From contig NZ_JBHIKW010000001.1 of NCBI RefSeq assembly GCF_042138895.1, forward strand, positions 248,001 through 312,000: DNA of 64,000 nt, written 5' to 3'. This stretch comes from Cedecea selenatireducens. Its GTDB lineage: Bacteria > Pseudomonadota > Gammaproteobacteria > Enterobacterales > Enterobacteriaceae. Below, piece by piece: positions 1 through 7,931 of this stretch; within the stretch, counting starts at the first letter, position 1; every line of letters begins with the position of its first letter. The position numbers and the translations under genes were made by a program. Below the pieces are notes generated by a model. It was given only the letters and a program-made list of their open reading frames with translations. It searched no databases and was not told the DNA's origin.

Positions 1-1
1 T

Positions 2-454
2 AGCCGTTATTATGTTGCGCACAACGCCAGCTTTGATAGCCGCATGCTGCCTGAAATGCAGGGAGACTGGATTTGTACCGTGAAGCTGGCGCGTCGCCTT
101 TGGCCGGGCATTAAATACAGCAACATGGGCCTGTATAAGTCGCTGAAGCTGCACGTGGACACGCCCGCCGGGCTGCATCATCACCGAGCGTTGTTCGACT
201 GCTATATCACCGCGGCCCTGTTGTTAAGAATTATGGACGTGTCCGGCTGGACGCCGGAAGAAATGGTCACGATAACCGGCCGTCCGGCGCTGGTGACCAC
301 CATGATGTTTGGTAAATACCGCGGTAAGCCTATCGCGGAAATCGCCGAAGACGATCCGGGTTATCTGCGCTGGATGCTCAACAACATCAAGGAGCTAACG
401 CCGGATCTTCGTATGACCTTAAAACATTATCTTGCCGCCAACGCGGCTGACTAG
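2..454 (+). CDS. exoX: Exodeoxyribonuclease X, C-terminal part (5' end outside window)
   Basis: DnaQ/DEDD-family 3'-5' exonuclease that acts on single-stranded DNA ends in mismatch repair and recombination. The reading frame is open from the window edge, so the N-terminal Exo I motif is missing. The visible part has the Exo II segment AHNASFD and the Exo III segment HHRALFDC with its histidine and aspartate. The tail, with GKYRGKPIAEIA and DPGYLRWML, matches E. coli ExoX closely. The gene runs convergently into ptrB: the two stop codons share the palindrome CTAG at 451-454. Identity is secure; the true start cannot be seen. Confidence 0.95.
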   Translation, partial: SRYYVAHNASFDSRMLPEMQGDWICTVKLARRLWPGIKYSNMGLYKSLKLHVDTPAGLHHHRALFDCYITAALLLRIMDVSGWTPEEMVTITGRPALVTTMMFGKYRGKPIAEIAEDDPGYLRWMLNNIKELTPDLRMTLKHYLAANAAD

Positions 455-2508
455 TGTGCCCGCCCTGGCAGCGTCCCCTGCGCCAGGGCTATCAGGAAAG
501 CAAACTCCAGCGCCACGCCTTCGTAAGCTTTAAAGCGCCCCGACTTGCCGCCGTGCCCGGAGTCCATGTCCGTGCAAAGCAGCAATAGCGTATCGCCCCG
601 CTTGTAGTCTCGCAATTTGGCGACCCACTTCGCGGGCTCCCAGTACTGCACCTGTGAATCATGCAGCCCGGTCGTCACCAGCAGATGAGGATAAGCCTGC
701 TCGTGAACCTGGTCGTAAGGGCTGTATTGCTTCATGTAGTGATAATACTCTTCGTCCTGAGGATTGCCCCACTCTTCAAATTCACCGGTTGTGAGCGGGA
801 TCGACTCATCAAGCATCGTCGTCACGACGTCGACAAACGGCACCTGAGCCACCACGCCATGGAATAATTCAGGACGCAGATTGATTGCCGCCCCCATCAG
901 CAGGCCGCCTGCGCTCCCGCCCATGCCATAAAGCAATTTCGCATCGCCATAGCCCTGCTTAAGCAGCTCGTCACACACGTCCAGGTAGTCGTTAAAGGTG
1001 TTATTTTTTTTCAGGTACTTACCGTCTTCGTACCACTGTTGCCCCAGTTCGCCGCCGCCGCGAACGTGGGCTATCGCAAACACAAAACCTCTGTCCAGCA
1101 GGCTCAAACGGCTGCCGCTGAAATCCGCATCCATGCTGCTGCCGTAAGACCCGTAGCCATAGACCAGCAGAGGACTTTTCCCCCGGCGGAAATGCTTGCG
1201 GTGGTAAACCAGCGAAACCGGCACCTGCACGCCATCCCTCGCCGTCACCCACAGATGTTCACTGCGGTAGTTGCTGGCCTCAAAACCGGCAACATGGGTT
1301 TGTTTGATGACCTTCCGTTCACCGCTGTCCATATCCAGCTCGAAGAGTGTATCCGGCGTAGTCATTGAGGAGTAGCCGTAACGCAAGTGAGAAGTTTCGG
1401 GCTCGGGATTGTAGCCAAGCCAGGTGACATAGGCCGGATCGTCAAAAGCAATACCGGTGGACTCGCGCGTATGGCGATTAATCTGGCGCAGGCTGGTTAG
1501 CCCCTGCTGTCGCTCTTCAACCACCAGCCAGTCGCGAAACAGCGTGAAGTCCTCGAGCATGACCTGCTCCCGCGCGGCAATCAGCGTTTCCCACTGCTTC
1601 TCATCCCGGACGGTGCTGCGATAAAGACCGAAATTTTTGCCGTCTTTGTTAGAGCGAATGTAGAAACCGTGCTGATAGTGATCGACCGTATATTCATGAT
1701 CTTTCCGGCGAGGCGTAAACACGTGAGGCTCGGCGTCAGCAAGCTCTGCATCCAGCAACAAAACCTCACTCGTCGTCGCGCTGGCAAGATGGATGACAAC
1801 AAAATGCTGCGAGGTCGTTTTATGCAGGCTGACGTAAAAAGCGTCATCTTTCTCTTCATACACCAGTTGATCGTCGGCAACCGGGTGGCCAGGCGTGTGC
1901 CGCCAGACCTGATAAGGCAGCAAGGTTTTGGGGTGTTTTCGCACGTAGTAAAGCGTGACGGAGTCATTTGCCCAGACAAAACTGGTCGAGACGTTTTCAA
2001 GCAGCTCAGGATACCAGTTTCCGGTTTTTAAATTGCGCAGGCGCAGACCAAACTGGCGGCGAGACAGGTAATCCTCCGCCAGCGCCATAACGGTATTATC
2101 CGGCGTGATAGCAAGCCCGCCCATGGTGTAGAACTCGCTGTGGGCGGCGCGCTGGTTGGCATCCAGCAGAACTTCCCAGCCCTCCCACTCTTCGCGAACC
2201 GCAGACTGCCGTTGATAAATCGCGTACTCATTTCCCTTCTCGTAAACCTGACGGTAGCGGAAGCCGTTTTTCACATAGGGCGCAGAAACATCGTGAGGTG
2301 GAACACGAGCGATCATCTCTTTGAGCAATTGATCCTGCAGGGCTCGCTGGCTCTCCATGATTTTTTTGCCGTAGTCGTTTTCCAGTTCGAGGTACGCCAG
2401 GACTTCGGGATCGGCACGGTCATCATCACGTAGCCAATAGTAGTTATCCAGGCGGGTATCGCCATGAAGCGTCATAGCGTGAGGAATTTTTTTGGCTTTG
2501 GGTGGCAT
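451..2508 (-). CDS. ptrB: Oligopeptidase B (protease II)
   Basis: Cytoplasmic S9A serine peptidase that cuts short peptides after Lys or Arg. It has an N-terminal beta-propeller followed by an alpha/beta-hydrolase domain. The nucleophile motif GGSAGG, the LHDSQVQYWEP segment carrying the catalytic Asp, and the His motif SGHGGKSGRF are all present. The start is placed at the ATG that aligns with the E. coli protein (685 versus 686 residues). An in-frame ATG at 2520 and a longer frame to 2568 are open, and no strong ribosome binding site decides between them. The gene is convergent with exoX. Confidence 0.93.
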   Translation of the reverse strand: MPPKAKKIPHAMTLHGDTRLDNYYWLRDDDRADPEVLAYLELENDYGKKIMESQRALQDQLLKEMIARVPPHDVSAPYVKNGFRYRQVYEKGNEYAIYQRQSAVREEWEGWEVLLDANQRAAHSEFYTMGGLAITPDNTVMALAEDYLSRRQFGLRLRNLKTGNWYPELLENVSTSFVWANDSVTLYYVRKHPKTLLPYQVWRHTPGHPVADDQLVYEEKDDAFYVSLHKTTSQHFVVIHLASATTSEVLLLDAELADAEPHVFTPRRKDHEYTVDHYQHGFYIRSNKDGKNFGLYRSTVRDEKQWETLIAAREQVMLEDFTLFRDWLVVEERQQGLTSLRQINRHTRESTGIAFDDPAYVTWLGYNPEPETSHLRYGYSSMTTPDTLFELDMDSGERKVIKQTHVAGFEASNYRSEHLWVTARDGVQVPVSLVYHRKHFRRGKSPLLVYGYGSYGSSMDADFSGSRLSLLDRGFVFAIAHVRGGGELGQQWYEDGKYLKKNNTFNDYLDVCDELLKQGYGDAKLLYGMGGSAGGLLMGAAINLRPELFHGVVAQVPFVDVVTTMLDESIPLTTGEFEEWGNPQDEEYYHYMKQYSPYDQVHEQAYPHLLVTTGLHDSQVQYWEPAKWVAKLRDYKRGDTLLLLCTDMDSGHGGKSGRFKAYEGVALEFAFLIALAQGTLPGRAH

Positions 2509-2587
2509 CACTTTCAACATTTTCCGTTTAACACCCCGTAAGGGTGGCAAATTCAGCCGAGCTTGCAAGCGGAACCTGAAGGATTAA

Positions 2588-2612
2588 AAGAAAAAGCCGG
2601 GCAGAACCCGGC
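2588..2612 (-). terminator. Rho-independent terminator after yebE
   Basis: On the minus strand a GCCGGG/CCCGGC stem with a short loop is followed by five T residues. It lies just past the yebE stop codon and before ptrB. Confidence 0.65.
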
Positions 2613-2631
2613 AGATTGGGAATCAGAGGGA

Positions 2632-3309
2632 TTAAACCGGGAGCGCCTGTTTTTGCTGCTGAAGATCCTGCTCGATGCCTGCCCGGACATCCTGAGGAAT
2701 GTTTAACGCATCACCCAACGCGCTCAGATAGCTGCGCTCCATAAAGTGATCGATATCGATGGCGGTGCAGCTCAGGTAATAAATCTCCAGCGCCTCTTCC
2801 TCGTTTCTAACGCCCTGAGCAAGCAGCTGTGGATCTAAAGGCCTGTCGATGGCCCGCTCGACCAGCGCTTTGCCTTCACCCTCGATGCCCACTTCACGCA
2901 GCTGCTGTTCGATAAACTGACGCTCCTTCGCGTCAATATGGCCGTCGCTTTTGGCGGCAAAGACCAAAGCCGTGATCAGCCGTTCAGTTCGAACATCAAC
3001 CGACGAGTGCGGCTCGCTATAAGCCGCAGTAGCAGGCTGATTCTGGCGAACCCGCTCTTTGTATTTGTTCCATAGCACGCTACCGGCGACGGCCCCGCCG
3101 CCAACCAATAAGGCGCTGGTGCCGTATTTAGTTAGCAGTTTGCGCGAGGATTTGCTTGCCAGCAGTAACCCGGCTAATCCGCCCAGCGCCCCCGGCACCA
3201 GAAGCTTGCTAAGCCCTTCCGGGCCAGCACCGGCCGCAGGCTGCGAAGAGTGTTGGGAGGAGGTAGATTGCCCCAGTAAAGACTGAAGCTGCTGTAACCA
3301 GTTATTCAT
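2632..3309 (-). CDS. yebE: DUF533 inner-membrane protein YebE
   Basis: Homologue of E. coli YebE, 225 residues. The N-terminus MNNWLQQLQSLLGQ is followed by a low-complexity Ser/Gln/Ala/Pro linker. A hydrophobic glycine-rich segment at about residues 35-80 could span the membrane. The C-terminal half is an acidic helical TerB-like/DUF533 domain (AAKSDGHIDAKERQFIEQQL). No biochemical function is established. In E. coli the gene belongs to the Cpx envelope-stress regulon (known from the family), but no convincing CpxR site was seen here. Confidence 0.9.
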   Translation of the reverse strand: MNNWLQQLQSLLGQSTSSQHSSQPAAGAGPEGLSKLLVPGALGGLAGLLLASKSSRKLLTKYGTSALLVGGGAVAGSVLWNKYKERVRQNQPATAAYSEPHSSVDVRTERLITALVFAAKSDGHIDAKERQFIEQQLREVGIEGEGKALVERAIDRPLDPQLLAQGVRNEEEALEIYYLSCTAIDIDHFMERSYLSALGDALNIPQDVRAGIEQDLQQQKQALPV

Positions 3310-3387
3310 GACGGGTACCTTTTGTTGGCTTAACTCGTCGAGAGTAGGTCACGGGACGTCAAGAAACGTCGGTCAGCGCTAAAGATG

Positions 3388-3416
3388 GGAAAAGAATAGC
3401 GCCGGCGGCCCGGCGC
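3388..3416 (-). terminator. Probable terminator after yebG
   Basis: A GCGCCGG/CCGGCGC stem on the minus strand, followed by a T-rich TATTCTTTT tract, sits a few bases past the yebG stop codon. Confidence 0.55.
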
Positions 3417-3428
3417 ATGCAGCAAAAA

Positions 3429-3779
3429 TTACGCTGCTTTAGTCCGTTTACGTCCAGGGTGTTCGCTGACGTTATCTTCCGCAGCCGGCGCTTGCTCAGC
3501 CTCAGTAGCTTCTGTTTCAGGCTCAGCCGGATTTAACTGTGGCTCCGGTAGCTTGCCGTTTTTCAGCACGCCCGCCAGCAGATCCTTGTTTTCCGCCATC
3601 CACATTGCCAGGGTATCGCTTTGTCCTTCCTCAAGCGTAAGCGGGCTTTGCTGCAGCCATTCGCCAAGCACTTCGGCCAGATCCAGCATTTTGTCGTAAG
3701 CGTCAGCGTCCTTTTTACTGGCAAAGGCCATTTTTTCTTGTCCCTCTCTCACCACCACGTATTTAATCTCGACCGCCAT
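3429..3779 (-). CDS. yebG: SOS-induced protein YebG
   Basis: Small protein of the DNA-damage response, 116 residues. The core MAVEIKYVVVREGQEKMAF, with SKKDADAYDKMLD after it, matches E. coli YebG. The tail is longer, acidic and Ala/Glu-rich, and ends in a basic RKRTKAA. The frame stays open upstream to 3824, but that extension runs through a LexA box, so the start is set at MAVEIKYV. It diverges from purT. Induction by LexA loss is strongly suggested by the operator 17-36 bases upstream of the ATG. Molecular function is unknown. Confidence 0.93.
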   Translation of the reverse strand: MAVEIKYVVVREGQEKMAFASKKDADAYDKMLDLAEVLGEWLQQSPLTLEEGQSDTLAMWMAENKDLLAGVLKNGKLPEPQLNPAEPETEATEAEQAPAAEDNVSEHPGRKRTKAA

Positions 3780-3795
3780 TTTGCAGCTCCGTTTC

Positions 3796-3815
3796 ACCTG
3801 TTTATTTATCCAGTA
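3796..3815 (-). promoter_or_regulatory. LexA (SOS) box of yebG
   Basis: acctgtttatttatccagta fits the LexA consensus CTGT-N8-ACAG with one mismatch (CCAG), flanked by the usual AT-rich centre. It lies immediately upstream of yebG, a known SOS gene. Confidence 0.85.
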
Positions 3816-3852
3816 TATCGCCAATCATTTTATCACACAAGCCGTAAAGCCG

Positions 3853-3881
3853 CTGCCAACGCAAACGTTTTCGTTTATACT
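3853..3881 (+). promoter_or_regulatory. purT promoter with PurR operator in the spacer
   Basis: A -10 TATACT (3876-3881) and a -35-like CTGCCA (3853-3858) are 17 bases apart. The spacer contains acgcaaacgttttcgt (3859-3874), which differs by one base from the PurR consensus ACGCAAACGTTTGCGT. A repressor bound there would cover the promoter. The operator reading is strong; the exact transcription start is inferred. Confidence 0.8.
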
Positions 3882-3915
3882 GCCGCGGTCTTTTTCTTTG
3901 TTAAGGCTAAATCAC

Positions 3916-5094
3916 ATGTCAACGTTGGGAACAGCTCTGCGCCCGGCAGCTACGCGAGTTATGCTGCTGGGTTCCGGTGAATTGGGTAAAGAAGTGGCCA
4001 TTGAATGTCAGCGTCTCGGGGTTGAGGTTATCGCCGTTGACCGCTATGCGAATGCCCCTGCGATGCACGTTGCGCACCGCAGCCATGTCATCAATATGCT
4101 GGATGCCGCTGCATTAAAAGCGCTCGTCGCCGCCGAAATGCCCGACTTTATCGTTCCTGAAATTGAAGCCATTGCCACCGATGCCCTGCTGGAACTTGAA
4201 GCGCAGGGTCAGCGCGTGGTGCCCTGCGCTCGTGCGACTAAGCTGACCATGAACCGCGAAGGTATTCGCCGCCTGGCCGCAGAAGAGCTTCAGCTGCCAA
4301 CCTCCTCCTACCGCTTTGCCGATAGCGAAGAGGCTTTCCAGCAGGCCGTCCAGGAGATTGGCCTGCCTTGTATTGTCAAACCGGTGATGAGTTCATCCGG
4401 TAAAGGCCAAAGCTTTATTCGCACCGCCGACCAGTTGGCGAAAGCATGGGAGTACGCGCAGCTTGGCGGGCGCGCCGGTAAAGGCCGCGTGATCGTTGAA
4501 GGCGTGGTCAATTTTGATTTTGAAATCACCCTGCTGACCATCAGCGCCGTCGACGGCGTGCATTTCTGCGCGCCAATTGGCCATCGACAGGAAGAGGGCG
4601 ACTACCGCGAGTCATGGCAGCCACAGCAGATGAGCGATATCGCGCTGGCAAGATCGAAAGAGATTGCGGAGAAAGTGGTCACCGCGCTGGGCGGCCACGG
4701 TCTGTTTGGCGTTGAGCTGTTCGTTTGCGGTGATGAGGTGATTTTCAGCGAAGTCTCCCCTCGCCCGCACGATACCGGCATGGTGACGCTGATTTCGCAG
4801 GATCTCTCTGAGTTTGCCCTGCACGTTCGCGCCTTCCTCGGCCTGCCCGTCGGAGAGATTCGCCAGTATAGTCCGGCTGCGTCGGCGGTGATCCTGCCCG
4901 AACTGCATAGCGACAACGTTAAGTTCAGCAACGTGGGCGCTGCGCTGGGCGGGGGTTTACAGGTTCGCCTGTTTGGCAAGCCGGAAATCGCCGGTAAACG
5001 CCGTATGGGCGTGGCGCTGGCAACCGGGAACAACGTCGATGAAGCTATCGCCCGCGCCGTGGCATCTGCCGCGCAGGTGAAGGTAGAAGGCTAA
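3916..5094 (+). CDS. purT: Formate-dependent phosphoribosylglycinamide formyltransferase (GAR transformylase 2)
   Basis: ATP-grasp enzyme that makes formyl-GAR from GAR, formate and ATP, the folate-independent third step of purine synthesis. It has an N-terminal VMLLGSGELGKEV nucleotide-binding fold, an ATP-grasp domain with VKPVMSSSGKGQS and SEVSPRPHDTG, and a C-terminal domain ending QVKVEG. The start at MSTLGTALRPA gives 392 residues, the E. coli length. The frame is open 45 codons further upstream, but that part overlaps the promoter and PurR box. It is monocistronic with its own terminator. Confidence 0.97.
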   Translation: MSTLGTALRPAATRVMLLGSGELGKEVAIECQRLGVEVIAVDRYANAPAMHVAHRSHVINMLDAAALKALVAAEMPDFIVPEIEAIATDALLELEAQGQRVVPCARATKLTMNREGIRRLAAEELQLPTSSYRFADSEEAFQQAVQEIGLPCIVKPVMSSSGKGQSFIRTADQLAKAWEYAQLGGRAGKGRVIVEGVVNFDFEITLLTISAVDGVHFCAPIGHRQEEGDYRESWQPQQMSDIALARSKEIAEKVVTALGGHGLFGVELFVCGDEVIFSEVSPRPHDTGMVTLISQDLSEFALHVRAFLGLPVGEIRQYSPAASAVILPELHSDNVKFSNVGAALGGGLQVRLFGKPEIAGKRRMGVALATGNNVDEAIARAVASAAQVKVEG

Positions 5095-5124
5095 AAAAAA
5101 ATCGCCCCCAGGTGAGAGCGATTT
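5093..5124 (-). terminator. Terminator of eda
   Basis: On the minus strand an AAATCGC/GCGATTT stem is followed by a run of eight T residues at 5093-5100, next to the purT stop codon. Confidence 0.7.
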
Positions 5125-5132
5125 AATCATTG

Positions 5133-5158
5133 AGCCCCGCTAAACACGGGGCTTTTTT
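5133..5158 (+). terminator. Terminator of purT
   Basis: An AGCCCCG/CGGGGCT stem is followed by a T tract, 38 bases past the purT stop codon. Confidence 0.75.
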
Positions 5159-5163
5159 ATGGC

Positions 5164-5805
5164 TTACAGCTTAGCGCCTTCCACGGCTTCGCGGGCAAGC
5201 TTAGTGATGCGATCATAGTCGCCAGCTTCAAGCGCGTCTGCCGGCACCAGCCAGGAGCCGCCGATGCACAGCACGCTTTTCAGCGCCAGGTAGTCACGGT
5301 AGTTAGCCGGTGAGATACCGCCGGTTGGGCAGAAACGTACCTGAGAGAACGGGCCAGCAATAGCCTGCAGCGCTTTGGTGCCGCCGTTGGCTTCCGCAGG
5401 GAAGAATTTAAACTCTTTCAGGCCGTAGTCCATACCCAGCATCAGTTCAGAAACGGTGCTGATACCCGGGATCAGCGGAATGCTGCCTTCGGTAGCGGCT
5501 TTCAGCAGCGGCTCGGTCAGGCCCGGGCTGATGGCGAACTGCGCGCCCGCTTCGGTCACTTCTGCCAGCTGCTGTGGGTTCAGCACGGTACCCGCCCCGA
5601 TAATCGCGTCAGGCACTTCTTTCGCAATCGCGCGAATGGCCTCGATAGCGCAGGCGGTACGCAGCGTAACTTCCAGCACGCGAACGCCACCTGCAACCAA
5701 CGCTTTTGCCATCGGCACGGCATGTTCCAGCTTGTTAATGACGATAACCGGCACGACCGGGCCAGTTTTCAGGATCTGTTCTGCTGTTGTTTTCCAATTT
5801 TTCAT
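5164..5805 (-). CDS. eda: KHG/KDPG aldolase
   Basis: Class I aldolase that splits 2-keto-3-deoxy-6-phosphogluconate into pyruvate and glyceraldehyde-3-phosphate, the last Entner-Doudoroff step. It is 213 residues, identical in length to E. coli Eda. The Schiff-base lysine is in the conserved segment YGLKEFKFFPAEA, and the phosphate-binding CPTGGIS and CIGGSWLVP are intact. It follows edd with a 57-base gap and is almost certainly co-transcribed. The start is MKNWKTTAEQIL. Confidence 0.97.
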   Translation of the reverse strand: MKNWKTTAEQILKTGPVVPVIVINKLEHAVPMAKALVAGGVRVLEVTLRTACAIEAIRAIAKEVPDAIIGAGTVLNPQQLAEVTEAGAQFAISPGLTEPLLKAATEGSIPLIPGISTVSELMLGMDYGLKEFKFFPAEANGGTKALQAIAGPFSQVRFCPTGGISPANYRDYLALKSVLCIGGSWLVPADALEAGDYDRITKLAREAVEGAKL

Positions 5806-5862
5806 CTGAGCGCCTCTTAGCCAGTTTTAATCTGTTTTCCGTGGGGCATTGCCGCCACGGGC

Positions 5863-7674
5863 TTAAAATTTAATGCAGGTTGCGCCTTGTTCAGCGCCCG
5901 AAAGCTGTTCGCGCAGGGCGCCAAATAGCTCACGTCCGGTCCCTACACGCTCGGCGCTGAGATCCGGGTGATAAGCGGTGCGCGCCGCAAGTACGGCGTC
6001 ATCCACCAGCAGCGTCAGCTCGCCGGTTTGGCCGTTAACGCGAATAATGTCACCGTCCTGCACCTTCGCCAGCAGCCCGCCATCGTACGCTTCCGGGGTG
6101 ACGTGGATTGCAGAAGGAACCTTACCTGAGGCGCCGGACAGTCTTCCGTCCGTCACCAGAGCAATTTTGAAACAGCGGTCCAATAATACTCCAAGCGGCG
6201 GCATAAGTTTATGCAATTCTGGCATGCCGTTCGCTTTTGGCCCCTGATGGCGCACCACAACTACGCAGTCACGGTCCAGCTTGCCGGCTTCAAACGCCGG
6301 TAAGACGTCGTGCTGGCTTTCAAAAATAACCGCAGGCGCCTCGATCACCTGGTTTTCTACCGGCACCGCTGAGGTTTTCATCACCGCACGGCCCAGGTTC
6401 CCGCTCAGCACCTTGGTCCCGCCGTGACGGGAGAATGGTTTTTCCATGGTGGCGATAACGTCGGCGTCCAGCGGCTCACTGGCACCTTCACGCCAGGCAA
6501 GCTGGCCGTTGTCGAGCCACGGCTCCATGGTGTAATGGTGCAGGCCAAAACCGGCCACGGTATTAACGTCTTCGTGCAGCAGGCCGCCTTTCAGCAACTC
6601 GCGCATCAGCACCGGTACGCCGCCCGCCGCCTGGAAGTGGTTAATGTCCGCCGGGCCGTTCGGGTATAAGCGCGCCAACAGCGGCACAATTTCGGAGATG
6701 TCGGAGAAGTCATCCCAGTTGATGACGATCCCCGCAGCTCGAGCCATCGCCACGAGGTGCATGGTGTGGTTCGTCGAGCCGCCGGTAGCCAGCAGCGCAA
6801 CAATGCCGTTCACCACCACCTTCTCATCGATCATCTTCCCAAGAGGCATCCATTCGTTGCCGTTGCCGGTCAGGCGAGTCACCTGGCGGGCGGCAGCATC
6901 CGTCAGCGCGTGGCGCAGTTCGGCATCAGGCTGAACAAAGGAAGAACCCGGCAGCTGCATGCCCATGAACTCAACCACCATCTGGTTGGTATTCGCCGTG
7001 CCGTAGAAGGTACAGGTTCCCGGCGCATGGTAAGAAGCGGCTTCCGCCTCCAGCAGCGCCAGCCTGTCCACTTTGCCTTCGGCATAAAGCTGGCGAATGC
7101 GGACCTTTTCTTTATTCGGCAGGCCGCTGGCCATCGGGCCTGATGGCACGAAAAGCGCAGGTAAATGACCAAACGACAGCGCGGCCATGGTCAGCCCCGG
7201 AACAATTTTGTCGCATACGCCGAGGTAAAGTGCACCGTCAAACATGTTATGGGAAAGGCCAACGGCGGTAGACATGGCAATCACTTCGCGGCTCAGCAAG
7301 GAAAGCTCCATACCATCCTGCCCTTGAGTGACCCCGTCGCACATCGCCGGTACGCCGCCCGCAACCTGCCCCACGGCGCCCACGGAGTGCAGCGCTTTGC
7401 GGATTTGCTCAGGATAATGCTCATACGGCTGATGCGCGGACAGCATGTCGTTGTAGGAGGTAACGATCGCAATATTGTTACGCAACATGCTTTTCAGCGC
7501 CGCCTTATCGTCCGGCTGGCAGGCAGCGAAACCATGCGCCAGGTTACCGCAGGCAAGTTCCGAGCGGTGAACCGTGTTGCTCCTGGCTTTCTCAATGCGT
7601 GCCAGATAGGCTTCGCGCGTTGGGCGGGAGCGTTCGATAATACGCGATGTTACCCGTAACAAATTTGGATGCAT
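5863..7674 (-). CDS. edd: 6-phosphogluconate dehydratase
   Basis: IlvD/Edd-family [4Fe-4S] dehydratase that turns 6-phosphogluconate into KDPG. It is 603 residues, as in E. coli. The iron-sulfur cysteines lie in VPAMCDGVTQG, GVCDKIVPG and APGTCTFYGTANT, and the C-terminal swivel domain has KVPSAIHVTPEA. It is first in the edd-eda pair and is separated from zwf by a terminator, so it probably has its own promoter. A GntR-like palindrome lies inside codons 5-10. Confidence 0.97.
   Translation of the reverse strand: MHPNLLRVTSRIIERSRPTREAYLARIEKARSNTVHRSELACGNLAHGFAACQPDDKAALKSMLRNNIAIVTSYNDMLSAHQPYEHYPEQIRKALHSVGAVGQVAGGVPAMCDGVTQGQDGMELSLLSREVIAMSTAVGLSHNMFDGALYLGVCDKIVPGLTMAALSFGHLPALFVPSGPMASGLPNKEKVRIRQLYAEGKVDRLALLEAEAASYHAPGTCTFYGTANTNQMVVEFMGMQLPGSSFVQPDAELRHALTDAAARQVTRLTGNGNEWMPLGKMIDEKVVVNGIVALLATGGSTNHTMHLVAMARAAGIVINWDDFSDISEIVPLLARLYPNGPADINHFQAAGGVPVLMRELLKGGLLHEDVNTVAGFGLHHYTMEPWLDNGQLAWREGASEPLDADVIATMEKPFSRHGGTKVLSGNLGRAVMKTSAVPVENQVIEAPAVIFESQHDVLPAFEAGKLDRDCVVVVRHQGPKANGMPELHKLMPPLGVLLDRCFKIALVTDGRLSGASGKVPSAIHVTPEAYDGGLLAKVQDGDIIRVNGQTGELTLLVDDAVLAARTAYHPDLSAERVGTGRELFGALREQLSGAEQGATCIKF
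7647..7662. promoter_or_regulatory. Candidate GntR operator in the start of edd
   Basis: atgttacccgtaacaa is one base short of the palindrome ATGTTACCCGTAACAT typical of GntR-regulated gluconate genes. It overlaps the edd codons for Leu-Leu-Arg-Val-Thr. GntR control of edd is known in E. coli; use of this site is inferred. Confidence 0.6.
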
Positions 7675-7794
7675 AGAAATTCCTCAGAAAGTGGCTGTTC
7701 CCCCGCGCTACTATCATCATGTTCCGGGCAGCTGAAAATAGCCTTGTAGCCCATCAATCTTGACTGTCGGGAGCAAAATCGCTTCAGCTAGTGT

Positions 7795-7831
7795 AAATAA
7801 AAAAGCCCCGCGGGTGAATCCACGCGGGGCT
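7795..7831 (-). terminator. Terminator of zwf
   Basis: On the minus strand a nine-base stem AGCCCCGCG/CGCGGGGCT is followed by TTTTTTATTTA. It separates the zwf transcript from edd. Confidence 0.8.
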
Positions 7832-7869
7832 ATTATTCATAAAAAACTATGCCACTTCTGTGTTAGATC

Positions 7870-7885
7870 ATGTTACCGGTAAAAT
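7870..7885. promoter_or_regulatory. Candidate second GntR operator, zwf-edd interval
   Basis: atgttaccggtaaaat resembles the GntR palindrome (left half exact, right half with one or two changes). It lies between the zwf stop and its terminator, about 220 bases from the site in edd. A weaker TTTTACCGGCAAC follows at about 7907. The function is inferred only from the match. Confidence 0.4.
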
Positions 7886-7931
7886 GAGATGTGTTTGTTA
7901 TCACCTTTTTACCGGCAACGCGCTCCAGATG

